A stretch of DNA of 64,000 nucleotides from Cycas panzhihuaensis (lineage: Eukaryota > Cycadophyta): positions 55,869,741-55,933,740 of the forward strand of contig CM041465.1 in NCBI GenBank assembly GCA_023213395.1, written 5' to 3'. The first letter of the stretch is position 1; each line of letters opens with the position of its first letter. Below are positions 24,471-35,146 of this stretch, in pieces. Made by a program: the position numbers and the translations under genes. Under the pieces are notes generated by a model. The model saw only the letters and a program-made list of their open reading frames with translations, made no database searches and was not told the DNA's origin.

Positions 24471-24869
24471 TATTAAAATATGGGAATACTAAGATTAATT
24501 CTAATACCATGTTAAAAAATAGAATTTAAAGATTACCTTTGAAATCTCAATAAAATATAAATATAAAATATATTATAAATAAATGAACAAAGAAAAGATG
24601 AAGTATATATAATATAAAAGACAATAAAGATGTAAAAAAATGATCACCTTCTAATTATTACATTAAGCATGAATACATGCTTATAGTATAGGTGACCTCA
24701 TACTTAACCAATCAAGTAAAAGAACCCTTATGTCCATCAATGGGATATTTATATGAATAAAGGTACACTTCATGTATACATTTGAATAACTCAGTCTAAA
24801 ATACCTATAAGAGAGTTAAGATAAGGGTGACACTAAACCTTAATCCATTTTAAACATTATATTTTAATA
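24471..24869 (-). repeat. TRIM-like LTR 2 (shared)
   Basis: 399 bp from tattaaaatatgg to attttaata. It lies between internal regions 1 and 2 and serves both. Confidence 0.8.
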
Positions 24870-25856
24870 ACCTTGATACTATTTAATGTCACATCTATAT
24901 ATTCTATAGATATATACTAGAACAAATAAAGATCAGCTCCATATTGTACTAACTATATCTATAAGCTACAAACAAAATATGTTAAAGTCTATATGAAGAA
25001 AGGTCTATCTATTAGAATACATGGGTAACTAGTCATTGCAACTTCTAGTTGAATAGTAAGCTCCTTAGATATATGGTTCAATCAATATCAATCAACTTCA
25101 TTTTAAGACCAAGTCTTCCAGGTAAATAAGTTGAATACTAAAGTAACTACATTTATGTTTAAGGTAACTAATTTGTGGTTCTTTCAAGGATAAGAATATG
25201 ATACACCTTGAAGCCTATGTGGTTCTTTAAGGATATATATGAATATCGCTTGGAGTTTAATCCTCCAAGTTTACTAGCAATCAAATATACTTTTCATAAA
25301 GTATCTTCTACTAAAAGACATTAATATAACTACTAGCAAGAAAATACTAGATGTGATTTACAAGAAAGAACTATCATAAGTATAAAAAGGGTTTTTAAGA
25401 GCCTTCAAACTATCATAAATTAGTAATATTTGCTTAAAGTTAAACCAAACCTAATTTTTCATTTACCATCTTGGAAAAATAATATCTATATCAAGAGTTA
25501 TGATCCTTTTAAGAAGGGTTTATCCTAGGATTTTTTTATTGTAAAAGTACCCTATGATAAAATGCTAATAAACTTTTACTCAAACTTATGATAGATCTAA
25601 AACTACCTCCATTTAAAAGTAGACAAAAAAATATATAGAATAATAATAATAAAAAAAGAGGTTAATCAGATACTTATAGTTAAAGTTATATCTATTAAAA
25701 GTTGAGGAATCAAATTTTCCTTCAAGATTAGTGATGGAAAGCATGTGAAAATTAAATCGATTATAATCTTTTCTTTATAACCTTAAAATTGGCAATGTGA
25801 CCACTCAAAATTTATAAGATGAGTTAATTTGTTTTAAATTTGCTATTACTTCTTAA

Positions 25857-25898
<42 letters not shown>

Positions 25899-26016
25899 TC
25901 ATACCCTACTACCTATTTACAAGATGATTATATACAAGAGAAACTTGGCTCAAATCTTAATTAATAGGATCTTTACCTCACCATGACAGCTTGGATTTAA
26001 CTATACTTTAATACCA
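24870..26016 (-). other. TRIM-like internal region 2 (non-coding)
   Basis: 1,147 bp, co-linear with 23317-24470. Its polypurine tract and primer-binding site are both more decayed (plus accttgatac; actttaatacca). It contains a (TA)n expansion at 25862-25896. Confidence 0.75.
25862..25896. repeat. (TA)n microsatellite
   Basis: 35 bases of TA inside TRIM internal region 2. The matching place in region 1 (~24335-24345) has only a T run and gatatac, so this too expanded in place. Confidence 0.9.
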
Positions 26017-26423
26017 TATTAAAATATAACTCATATGCCATATTATAAAATGGGATTTAAGATTACCTTTGAAATCACAATGAAATATAAATTTAAGATA
26101 TGTTACAAGTATGAGGCATTAATAATAAAATAACAAATGAATAAAAGAAAGATAAAGTATATACAAAACGAAAGATAATAAATATGTAGGAAAATAATCA
26201 CCTTCTAATTATTACATTAGGCATAAATACATACTTATAGTACATATAACCTTATACTTGACCAATTAGATAAAAGATCCCTTATGTCCATTAATAGGAC
26301 ATTTACATGAATAAGTGTACACCTCATGCATACATCTTAATAACTTAATATAAAATACCTATGAGAGAGATAAGATAAGGAGGATACTAAACCTTAACCC
26401 ACATTAAATATTATGTTTTAATA
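26017..26423 (-). repeat. TRIM-like LTR 3
   Basis: 407 bp from tattaaaatataact to gttttaata. It then passes straight into gypsy LTR 4 sequence at 26424. Confidence 0.8.
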
Positions 26424-26455
26424 TATAATTTCATGTTTCTAAGTTATGTCCTACT
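26424..26455 (-). repeat. Gypsy array LTR 4, fragment b
   Basis: Tataatttcatgtttctaag... matches the mid-LTR sequence seen at 5375-5400 and 11365-11395. It ends in CTACT, the left target duplication of the gag-only element. Confidence 0.8.
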
Positions 26456-26682
26456 TGTTAGAAAATAGACTTGCAATAAGATATTGACAAACATAACAAA
26501 TAGAACAAATACACCTCCAGGATCGAATGGTACCCTTAAGGTACCTCTATTGAATTAAGAAAATATCATTACAATAGATACAATATGATACATAATATTT
26601 TGTATTTATAATACAAGTCATGATGGAAGAGTGGGACCCACTTACATATAGGATAAAATAAATGTGCATTAATATTCCAACA
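26456..26682 (-). repeat. Gag-only element, 3' LTR
   Basis: 227 bp from tgttagaaaatag to attccaaca, closely matching 29344-29561. The adjoining plus-strand ctctccttt (26683-26691) is the polypurine tract on the minus strand. Confidence 0.88.
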
Positions 26683-27026
26683 CTCTCCTTTAATGCATAT
26701 TTAGGTCATTTGTATTTGCAATGCTTTGTCCTTAGAAATGCCTTGAGAATGATGTCTTCAACTTGATCCTCATCTTTAATCTTGTAGTGATGTCTTTGAT
26801 GTAGAATGATGTTTTTATCTTGATTTTCATCTTTAATTTTGTACTAATGCCTTTATAAGATGACATTTTCAGCTTGATTTTCGTCTTCAATCCTATAGTG
26901 ATGATGTTGATGTAGCAACCTTAAAAAGTATAAATCTTGATTCTTTATTATGGCTGGTCTAGTCTGATTATGATGAAGATCCTATAAGTAACCATCTTCA
27001 AACACAACTTACTTGTCATCATTACC
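26683..27026 (-). other. 3' untranslated part of gag-only element
   Basis: Polypurine tract at the left edge, then ~340 bp containing short imperfect repeats of a ~60-bp motif (cttgatcctcatctttaat, cttgattttcatctttaat, cttgattttcgtcttcaat near 26762, 26818 and 26872). No other feature. Confidence 0.6.
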
Positions 27027-27362
27027 CTATATAAGTTCTTGATCACCATGTACAATAGTGATTTCTTCAATCTTAAGAGTGGAGTCTTGATCAACTTGCA
27101 TACTCTTTGAACTTGAATCAATGCTCAAAGAAGGAACATCATTCAAATTTAAATTAATACTTAAAGTAGGAATATCATCAATATAAAACTCATCCTTTAT
27201 AGGACCATCAGATTCATATTCAATTTTCCTTGAAATCATGGTATCATCTATATAAACCTTTATCAACTTATCACTTTCAACATCTTCATTAGTAGTTGTG
27301 GTTTCATCAATACATTCAACCATCATTTCTTTACATTTAATAGAAATTTCATTAGTACTCAT
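27027..27362 (-). CDS. Second frame of gag-only element, acidic, unknown
   Basis: 111 codons in an acidic, low-complexity frame (repeats of DDIPTLSINLNLNDVPSLSID) with no known domain. Its ATG overlaps the gag stop codon in an ATGA arrangement (27359-27362). It could be a real downstream frame or the gag C-terminus after a frameshift; the overlap and continued acidic composition favour a frameshifted gag tail. No zinc knuckle is visible. Confidence 0.5.
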   Translation of the reverse strand: MSTNEISIKCKEMMVECIDETTTTNEDVESDKLIKVYIDDTMISRKIEYESDGPIKDEFYIDDIPTLSINLNLNDVPSLSIDSSSKSMQVDQDSTLKIEEITIVHGDQELI

Positions 27363-27859
27363 ACATTCTTCATCTGATAGGTTGTTTCATTAGTGTTGAT
27401 GATATTTTCTTCATTCATTGTACCTATACCATAACCATAACTGACCTTAATTACCTTTTTAATCATTCGTTGTATCTCTTCAGGAGTTTGTTCAAATACT
27501 TCCCTTAGAAAATCCCAAACTTCTTTAGCAGTACTTACATGTAGAATCATAGGAATGACAAAATGGTATTTGAAAGGAAGATCAGCCTTATTAAATGTAG
27601 TATGAATCATAATAAATGCCTTTCTATCTTTCTTCTCAAGTATTTCCTTTTCTTCTTCATCCTTAGGGATATCATATCCATCAGTAACAATCTTCCATAA
27701 ACCTCTAACTATGAAAAGGCATCTCATTTTAATTGTCCAAAAGAAGTGGTCTTCTCCATTACACTTAGGTATTGGAAGAAACAAATCCCTTAAGTAGTAT
27801 TCATTTATTTTAGGAACATACATAACCACATCATTATCCTCTGTTATTATAAATTCCAT
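27359..27859 (-). CDS. Copia-type Gag (UBN2/DUF4219-like)
   Basis: 166 codons, uninterrupted, starting at the ATG 27859. The middle has the plant Copia Gag signature: PIPKCNGEDHFFWTIKMRCLF (the N-G-x-x-Y/F-x-x-W-x-x-K/R-M block), then LWKIVTDGYDIPKDEEE, then STAKEVWDFLREVFE (the A-K-E-x-W-x-x-L block). Full Copia Gags are longer and carry a CCHC knuckle; neither a knuckle nor pol follows. Intact coding in a generally decayed region suggests it is among the younger insertions. It would form the capsid that packages the element's RNA. Confidence 0.78.
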   Translation of the reverse strand: MEFIITEDNDVVMYVPKINEYYLRDLFLPIPKCNGEDHFFWTIKMRCLFIVRGLWKIVTDGYDIPKDEEEKEILEKKDRKAFIMIHTTFNKADLPFKYHFVIPMILHVSTAKEVWDFLREVFEQTPEEIQRMIKKVIKVSYGYGIGTMNEENIINTNETTYQMKNV

Positions 27860-29329
27860 TTCCTAATACCACATCCCCTTTTTCAATTAACAAACTCACT
27901 TATCATTGGTAACTTACCTATTGATCACTCTCAATAAAATTTCTCATGTCTCATATCTCTCACATCATTGACTTTATCATTGCCTTATCCATTTCTCATA
28001 TCGCCAAACAATCACATAGAATCCAAACACTCACTTCACTAAATCAATACCTCATAAATCTCATGATGATCATATATGCTACATGTTGCCATTATATCAC
28101 CAAGACACATCACACTTCAATTAATTGCCCACAACACAACTCATTACTCATATGAAACTCAACAAAGTCTTTCAACAAACTCATCCTTCTTTGCCTGTTC
28201 ACATCATAAAACATGCCTAGTTTGGTCCTTAAACACACCTAATAAACACCAAATCTTGTCATGTAACCTCACATACAACAAGCATCTCATTACCTCATAT
28301 CACTATCTTTCTTACCCTCAAATTAGCCTTATTATACCCATAAAGTCCCTTCACATAAATCACATTCCAAGGAGCACTAAATTGGCATATGCCACCCAGC
28401 TCATTCATGCAAACACATGTACTATCGCTTCATCACCATACTATGTCATCATCACAATAGCTCTCTCATCACCATCATGCACCTCAAATCACTAATAGAG
28501 TACCAAATACATTCACATCAACATAAATTAATGTTTTCTCACATTGCAACAGTACTCTCCCATGCACAACATACGCAAGAGAGACTCAAACAATCACATC
28601 ATATTGCAACATTACCCAACTTATGTAAATCACATGTAAGATAGCATTATGCCAATGCCAAATGTCACTACTTTATCACCAATTAAGAGTGCAAAATACT
28701 TATATCACCTCATTACCATTGCCTCATTCACATCACCATATCAATATGGAATCCTTAAATTCCTAAAAAACTTATTTCTAAAAAATATATATATAGCTCA
28801 AAAGTTATGCCCTCTGAAATACGATTCCAATGATTTAGATGAAATTAAATTTTGATATCTAGATCAAAATTTATCCCCTTTTTAAGAATTTCATAATTAG
28901 GGTTTCTAGGGACTATAATAGTACCTTTTGATAAATTACTGATAACATTTTACTCTAAACTCTGATGAACCTCAAACCACTTCCATTAGAAATTAAATTC
29001 AGAAACACATAGAATAAAAAAAAATTGAGGTCATTTGGATACGTACAACCAAAGTTATGGCTCTTTGAAGTTGAGATTGTAAATCTGTCCCAAAAAATAT
29101 GACGATGGAAAACAATAGGCTGAAATTAATTCTGCTACAATTTTCATACTTTCACCCTAAAATATATAGTACCGCCACTCAAAATTTATAGAACGATCCA
29201 TTTTGTCTCAATTTTGCTATTACTTTTCAGAAATTTCAACGTTTATTCTCTCGAATATACTTTCAATCCTTGATGGTGCCTCTCAAATTACCATTCTAAT
29301 ACCAAACAAAAATACCTCTCTCAATCTGG
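27860..29329 (-). other. Leader of gag-only element; G-poor tract and shared TRIM leader
   Basis: About 1.47 kb of non-coding leader. The part 27880-28790 is strikingly poor in G and rich in CA/TCA on the plus strand, which leaves spurious long plus-strand frames. The part 28870-29320, next to the primer-binding site, aligns by eye with TRIM internal sequence at 24000-24400 and 25500-25870. No gene recognised. Confidence 0.65.
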
Positions 29330-29343
29330 GCACTCTGATACCA
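29330..29343 (-). other. Primer-binding site of gag-only element
   Basis: The minus strand reads TGGTATCAGAGTGC, directly against the LTR. It is an exact match to the first eleven bases of the initiator-Met-tRNA site. Confidence 0.88.
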
Positions 29344-29561
29344 TGTTGGAAAATAGACTTGCAATAAGATATTAACAAACAGAACAAACACACCTCTAGG
29401 ATTAAATAGTACCCTTAAGGTACCTTTATTGAATTAACAAAATATCATTACAATAGATACAATATGACACACAATATTGTGTATTTATAATGCAAGTCAT
29501 GATAGAAGAGTGAGATCCACTTGTATGTGGGACAAAACAAATGTGCATTAATATTCTAACA
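29344..29561 (-). repeat. Gag-only element, 5' LTR
   Basis: 218 bp from tgttggaaaatag to attctaaca. The pair with 26456-26682 differs by scattered substitutions and small indels, roughly 90% alike by eye. Confidence 0.88.
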
Positions 29562-29905
29562 CTACTAAGAAAAAATAGACCACTAAAGGTCATTATATAA
29601 AAGTGAAAACTAGTCTTAAATTAACAACTATTTTTAAACATATAAAATAAATCTTAATTTTTAGGCATTTTCAAAGTATTTTTGGATAAAAGGATGTGGG
29701 CCTAAGATGGGACTTTGGCCCTACCCTAGGTAATTTTCACTTGTTCTATTTAGATAAACCTTTGATTTGGTACTAGAAGAACTGAATTTTGACCACCAAG
29801 TCAAAAATTATGCTTCAATTAGTAGACCTCAAAATTTAGAAAAAAATAACTAAAAAAGTAAAAAATAGATAGAATTATGATGAAGGTCTAGATGCTCCCA
29901 TACCA
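29562..29905 (-). repeat. Gypsy array LTR 4, fragment c
   Basis: Begins with the right CTACT duplication and continues the LTR (aagaaaaaatagaccactaaagg) to its end at gatgctcccatacca. The D copy's pyrimidine tract follows (tcctctctaag). Confidence 0.82.
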
Positions 29906-32248
29906 TCCTCTCTAAGTTAAAAATAACTCTATCCCTAAAAGTTATTATAATGAATTTCTTATCATTGTTTAAGATTCAACCACTTTAGTTCCTCTTCGGT
30001 GATCTAAATATTGTCTACTTATGGAAAACCTTTTAACTATAATAGGTACCTATTATAATATCCTTGTCATATGCTCATTGTCTTCATATATAATACCTAC
30101 TCAATTTCTTCTTGCTTATTCCTTGGAATTTGGGGCTCGCAACTTACCACTTTACCTTTATAATCTTCCTCTTCATATTCTTTATGATATGCACATAGAT
30201 CTAAAACATTAAAAGTATGAGAGATATCAAAGTATTTAGGAATATTTACCTCGTATGCATTGTTATTAATCTTTTCTATAATATGACATGGTCCAACCAT
30301 TTTATATTTTAGCTTATTCTAGTCCCTTATGAGAATCTATCTTTTCTCAAGTAAACCATTACTAAGTCACCTTCTTCAAATACCTTATATATATATATAT
30401 ATGTCTTGTTTGCTTTTTCCATGTACCGTTTATTATTGTCCTATAACTTTTTTCTTACTTCCTTATGAACATATTATATATAATTTATATAAGCTTCTTC
30501 ATCTTCACTCACATTATTCCTAATGTGTAGGTGTATTAAATCTAACACATCCTTGGGGTTTCTACCATACACTACTTGAAAAGATGACTTACCTCTTGAC
30601 CTATTTATATAACTATTATATACAAATTCTACCTAAGCTAATGCCAAATCATTCTATCTGGTCTTTTTCCTAATGATACACCTTAAGAAGCTTCCCAAAC
30701 TTCTATTTACCATGTTAGTTTATCCATTGGTTTATGGATGGTAGGCATTGTTAAATTGGAGTTTTATTCTTAGCTTCTTTCATGGAGTCTTCTAAAAATA
30801 GCTTAAAAATGTTATTTCCTAATATGAAGTGATAGTCTTTAGAATGCCATGCAACCTTGCAACTTCTTTAAAGAATAAATCTACTATCCTAACTACATCA
30901 TTTATCTTATTGATTATAATAAAATGAATTATTTTTAAAAAATAATTAACAATGATAAAAATTAAATCATTACCTCTTTATGTATGTGGATATACCAATA
31001 TAAAGTCTATGATCAAGTCTATCCATAATCCTTTAGGTACTAGTAAAAGCATATATAATCTAGAATTCTAAACATGTCCCTTGGCCATTTGGCATATCCT
31101 ATAATATACCATAAATCTTACCACATCTATCTTCATTTGAGGCCAAAAATAATTTTCTCTACTAAATCTATGGTATTATTTTGACAAAAATACCCTCCAA
31201 GATCTCCACCATATAACTCTCATATGATCTCTCTCATGGAGCCCACTAGGATGCATAACTATATTTCCTAAAATAGGTAACCATCCTACATAACTTAATG
31301 ATCACATAAAGAAATGCATTCCTCAATTGGAGGATTCTTATAATGCTTAACAATTATTCTAAAGTTAGGGTCTGAGTCATACAAATTTTTAATGGATTTA
31401 AATCCTATCACCTAATTTTCCATGATGGTCAATAATGCCATTTTCCTACTCAATATATTTGTAATATAGTTATGTTTATTTGATTTATGCTTCCAAATAA
31501 TTGTAAAGCTTTATAGATAGGATACCCACTTAGCATACCTAACATTTAATTTTCTTTGGGTATTTACATACCTCAAGGCTTGGTGGTCAGTAAAAAGGAT
31601 AAATTCCTTATGTATGAGGTAATACCTCTAATGCCTCAAAGCTTACACAATTGTATAAAATTATAAGTCATAGTTTGAATACCTTCTTCTTACCTTATTA
31701 AACTTCTCATGATAAATTGTTATAGGTTTTTCTTCTTGATTGAACACTACTCCAATAGTAATATGTGAAGTATCAAAATAGACATCAAATATTTTTCTAG
31801 AGTCTAGCACTATAAGTACAAGTGCCTTAGATACCTTTTTCTTTAAGAGTTGGAAGTTATTCTCTACTTCCCTAATTAATATCAACTCATTACTCTTCAC
31901 ATAGTCTATTAAGGGTGTAATAATTATAATAAAGTTTCTAATGAATATTCTATAAAATTGATCCAAACTATGAAAACTTCTTACCTTTATCACAGTCTTA
32001 GGTATTGACCACTTAATAATTGCCCTGATCTTCTCCTCATTCATTTACAATTCCTCTTATGAAATCATAAAGCCTAAAAATACTAGGCCACCTTGTGTAA
32101 ACTTGTGTTTCATGATATTTGTATACAACTTCTCTCTCCTTAACACTTTAAGTACCATCCTTAAGTGCATTAAGTGCTCCTCCTTAGTCTTGTTAAAAAT
32201 AAGAATGTCATTAAAATACATAACTACAAACTTATTAATGGATGGTCC
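29906..32248 (-). pseudogene. Gypsy copy D, 3' half (RT end to chromodomain)
   Basis: The 3' part of the D internal region, cut at 32248 by the Tat-type element. The RT catalytic box reads FND (~32222-32185). RNase H with the connection region is at 32044-31440 (FRIFIRNF-like start, then VVFNQEEKPITIYHEKFN). The integrase core is at ~31080-30650. The integrase tail and chromodomain-like end are at 30300-29930 (VGPCHIIEKINNNAYEVNIP, then RYLL, stop, LKG, and TEEELK). Stops occur throughout. It is co-linear with copies A-C. Confidence 0.85.
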
Positions 32249-34785
32249 TGAAATGCTCGCAACGAAGTGGTGTCCCTACGTCTAGCAAAAAAGGCACAAA
32301 AATGTGCAATGCTAATTAAACTACGTAGCAAGAACTTCACCTCGCAGGGCATCCGTGCGCTGGAGCGCAGATTCGAAATTGCAAGGTGCATGGCTGCTTC
32401 CAGGTAGCCGTGCAAAGCAAAGCCTTCCTACCCCTCGGATGGCCGGGAAGAGGAGAAAGCGCCTGGTGCATTGCGTCTTCTCAAGGTAATGAGAAGGCAA
32501 CGAAACGAGAGGGCAGCTAACTAATGTATAGGCAAACACAAAAAAGGGGGGTGTGACGCTGGAAGGGTAACTCAAATGCAACGTAAACAATCTAACTACG
32601 TTATGCTATGCTAGCCAATGTAAGAAACAATGTAAAAATAAGTGCACTTTCCTTTTCCCTTTTTAATCTTTTACAAGTTCCTAACTATACAAGCAGATGT
32701 ATAAAAGACAACAATGTAAAAGGGGTATGCAAGGAACAAGAAAAATACCTAGATCTAGTGTCTGAGTGGAGTGCTGCCCGTCCCTTTGAGTCTCGCTCCT
32801 TTCTACTCCGTTCATCATGCGTGTGGCATCGGTCGGCGATAGTTGCCGTAAGTGACGAAAGAAGGGGCTAACTTACCTCCCCTTAAACATGCAAAAGCAA
32901 ATAAATGGAAAAGAAATGAAAGTGTGGAATAATAAGAAATGCACCACACGTAGAACTAACCTATAATGGGTTTGTTCCACGTACCGCTCCACTAACACAA
33001 GATCCTACAAACAAGTCAGGAGAATACCTTCCTCTCAGAAGAGGGGCCACAAAATATACCAAAGATGCGTACTAAAATCAAATGGAATGTAAATCTACAC
33101 TAAACATCAATATGTAACAAAGTAAAATGGCGATATGCAGTAAAGACTCCCACCACCATACACCATAAATATGCCCAAAAAGGAAAAGAGTATAGCCTCG
33201 GGATGGCTAACTCATCCACAAAGGACCTCCATGGAACTCGGGAAGGAGAAACGAGTTGACAACAAGGTCTTAAAGCAACAAACAATAACAAAGGAGGGAG
33301 CAATGAAAAGGTTTGGGGCTTAGGTAGGGCCCAATACTGACAGATGGGGTTTCTAGAAACGGCGTGGCAATAGGTTACCAGTGCTAGCTTGAATGCCATA
33401 ACTAGATTCCCTAAACTCCCTTAACCCATTTCCTAAGAAAGCACTAATGGCAAAGGGAAAGAGGATAAGGGACGAAACCCTTGGGGAGAAGGGCAGCAAA
33501 AGGGGGACGGAACCCTGCCTACCTCTCTCAAATCCTCTTTATGTTGCCCCTTTGCAATGGCCAACTAGGAAAGGGTTGAGAGGGATGGTTTAAAGAAAAC
33601 AGTGAGGCTTCAAAAGGGCATGGAAATAGCACCAATCTAGTACAACAACATAAAAACTATGCAAACTAGAATTTTATTCATCAACACACAAAAGAAATAA
33701 GAACAAAACAAATTGCAAGAGGGAATAAAGAATACCTTGTTGGAGGAGAATCAAGCATGAGCTTGATGTTAGGAAACAGCAGGAATAACTAGTGTATGAG
33801 GGCTGATAATAGCAGGTTTTTGCAAGAGTGAAGTGTGAAATATCCCTGCAAACTAGGAGCCTTGGTAGTTGGCCCTTTGGAGAAGCTTTTTGGTAGAAGT
33901 TTCCTTTGGAACCTTGATCACTTACAAAGAGGTATGAGGCTTGATGTTGAGAGCTGTAGGGGGTAGCAATAGCCTCAGAATCCAAATTTTGTAGCCCTTC
34001 TGTGACAAGTTCCTGTACATGTAGATTATTTCTTTCTCTGTGAATTTTTAGTAGAAAAATCAGAAAAATGGCAAAAAGATCTTAAGAATGGAGAGCAAAA
34101 TCCCCTTTATCCCCCTGTTCACTACAGGTGAACGTTGGGGGTGTCAGGGCGACGCGAATCGATTGACGCCACGCGGCAGTTCTACAAAAAAATGGAAACT
34201 ATCATGTGGTTCTCTTTTTTTAAATTTCAAACAGTCGTACCGTGGTAAACTTTGTGGTACCACAGCAAAGACCGCAGTATCGCTAAGTTTACAGTGGTAT
34301 CGATCGAAACAAAAAGAGAAAAAGCGTAAATATAAGGTTTTGAAGTAAAATTAAGACCAAAAATAAGTTTGGAGCAGTTGGGGAATGCCTGTAATGGGCA
34401 AGTAGCCAAAATAATGAAATGAGTCTCAACTAAGGATTAAATCAGGCTTAGGAGGGACTGCAATGTGAGCAACATGTTGTAACGAGAGAAAATAGGACTG
34501 ACTGAAACATATCGGGAGACCGTGGAGATAAAGTGGATGGCTGTGCACCATACAGGGTGTAGCATTCGCTGAGGAATGCCCCTGTTGTAAGTCGTCATAG
34601 GCTGATGGTGTGTTGTAAGCACATGCATTATGAGCAAGTAGAGAAGTAATGCATGTAGGCAGGCATATGTCAAGCAACCTACGCTAAATAACCTCAATTA
34701 AGTATAGACAAGAAAAAGTAAGAACGTATACCTAAACAAACCTGAGTTGATGTGTCTCGAGTCCATTCCTAGTAGCTGGGAAACA
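32249..34785 (-). repeat. Tat-type element, 3' LTR
   Basis: 2,537 bp from tgaaatgctcgcaac to gctgggaaaca. It matches 46224-48768 throughout, roughly 90-95% by eye. No protein domain inside. Around 34238-34291 is a GTACC-rich inverted-repeat cluster whose cleaner version is at 48219-48266. Small frames inside the LTR occur in neither clean register in both copies and are not called. Confidence 0.9.
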
Positions 34786-34796
34786 TTGCCCCCTTG
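34786..34796 (-). other. Polypurine tract of Tat-type element
   Basis: The minus strand reads AAGGGGGCAA directly before the 3' LTR, the standard plus-strand priming site. Confidence 0.82.
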
Positions 34797-35146
34797 GCAG
34801 TAGAGCCTCACTGCTCGGAAGCGTAACGTGATGGTGAATGCTGACAATCACAGATATGAGTAGCACATGTATATATATATATATAAGTAATAATGTGCAG
34901 CACATGGACCAAGGGCATGAGCGAGTGTCGTGGCGGACTACGTGGTCAAGGGAGACAGAGACGAGGACAATGTAGGGGCTACCTACACGTCATCTAAGCA
35001 TCAACGTGCAAGCGAATAGAGCAAATAAAAGGGGATGCCCCCCGTTGCCGAAGTGCAATGTGTAGTAGGAGGGCATCCATCAAATAAACCAACCACATTG
35101 AACTAACAGCAACTAGAGACTCGGGCACGGGCTAGCTAAACAAGCC
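34797..35146 (-). other. 3' untranslated segment between RNase H gene and 3' LTR
   Basis: About 350 bp without a recognised gene. It contains a short (TA)8 run at 34868-34885. Confidence 0.6.

Larger units (their letters stand above)
16446..26423 (-). mobile_element. TRIM-like element in LTR-internal-LTR-internal-LTR array (with nested L1)
   Basis: Three copies of a ~400-bp LTR (16446-16792 continued at 23285-23316; 24471-24869; 26017-26423) are separated by two ~1.15-kb internal regions (23317-24470; 24870-26016). Each internal region has a primer-binding-site remnant on its right and, in the first, a clear polypurine tract on its left, so the element reads on the minus strand. No domain or long frame is present. 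Size and lack of coding fit a small non-autonomous LTR element. The double-internal structure implies LTR-mediated unequal exchange. No clean target duplication is visible at the outer edges. Confidence 0.75.
26456..29561 (-). mobile_element. Gag-only LTR retrotransposon (TR-GAG-like), TSD CTACT
   Basis: A 3,106-bp element with LTRs of 227 and 218 bp, TG...CA ends, a perfect 5-bp duplication CTACT (26451-26455, 29562-29566), a polypurine tract and a primer-binding site. Read on the minus strand it has a ~1.5-kb leader, then a Copia-type gag and a short overlapping second frame, then the 3' LTR. No protease, RT, RNase H or integrase motif was found. This matches terminal-repeat elements carrying only a GAG domain, which depend on enzymes from other elements. 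Confidence 0.85.

Noticed and set aside
27946-28155. CRISPR-like or satellite array suggested by repeated atcac words
   Set aside because: No regular period or spacer structure; low-complexity composition only.
28076-28495. 139-codon plus-strand frame
   Set aside because: A product of the G-poor tract, which contains few stop codons; His/Thr/Ser-rich with no domain and antisense to the gag-only element.
32249-34785. Small frames inside the Tat LTRs as genes (for example 32321-32590, 34426-34697)
   Set aside because: Corresponding frames in the other LTR are shifted or broken, and no domain is present.
34868-34885. TATA box for the 3' LTR
   Set aside because: It is a (TA)8 repeat outside the LTR, downstream of the aRNH gene, and not placed to act as the LTR promoter.
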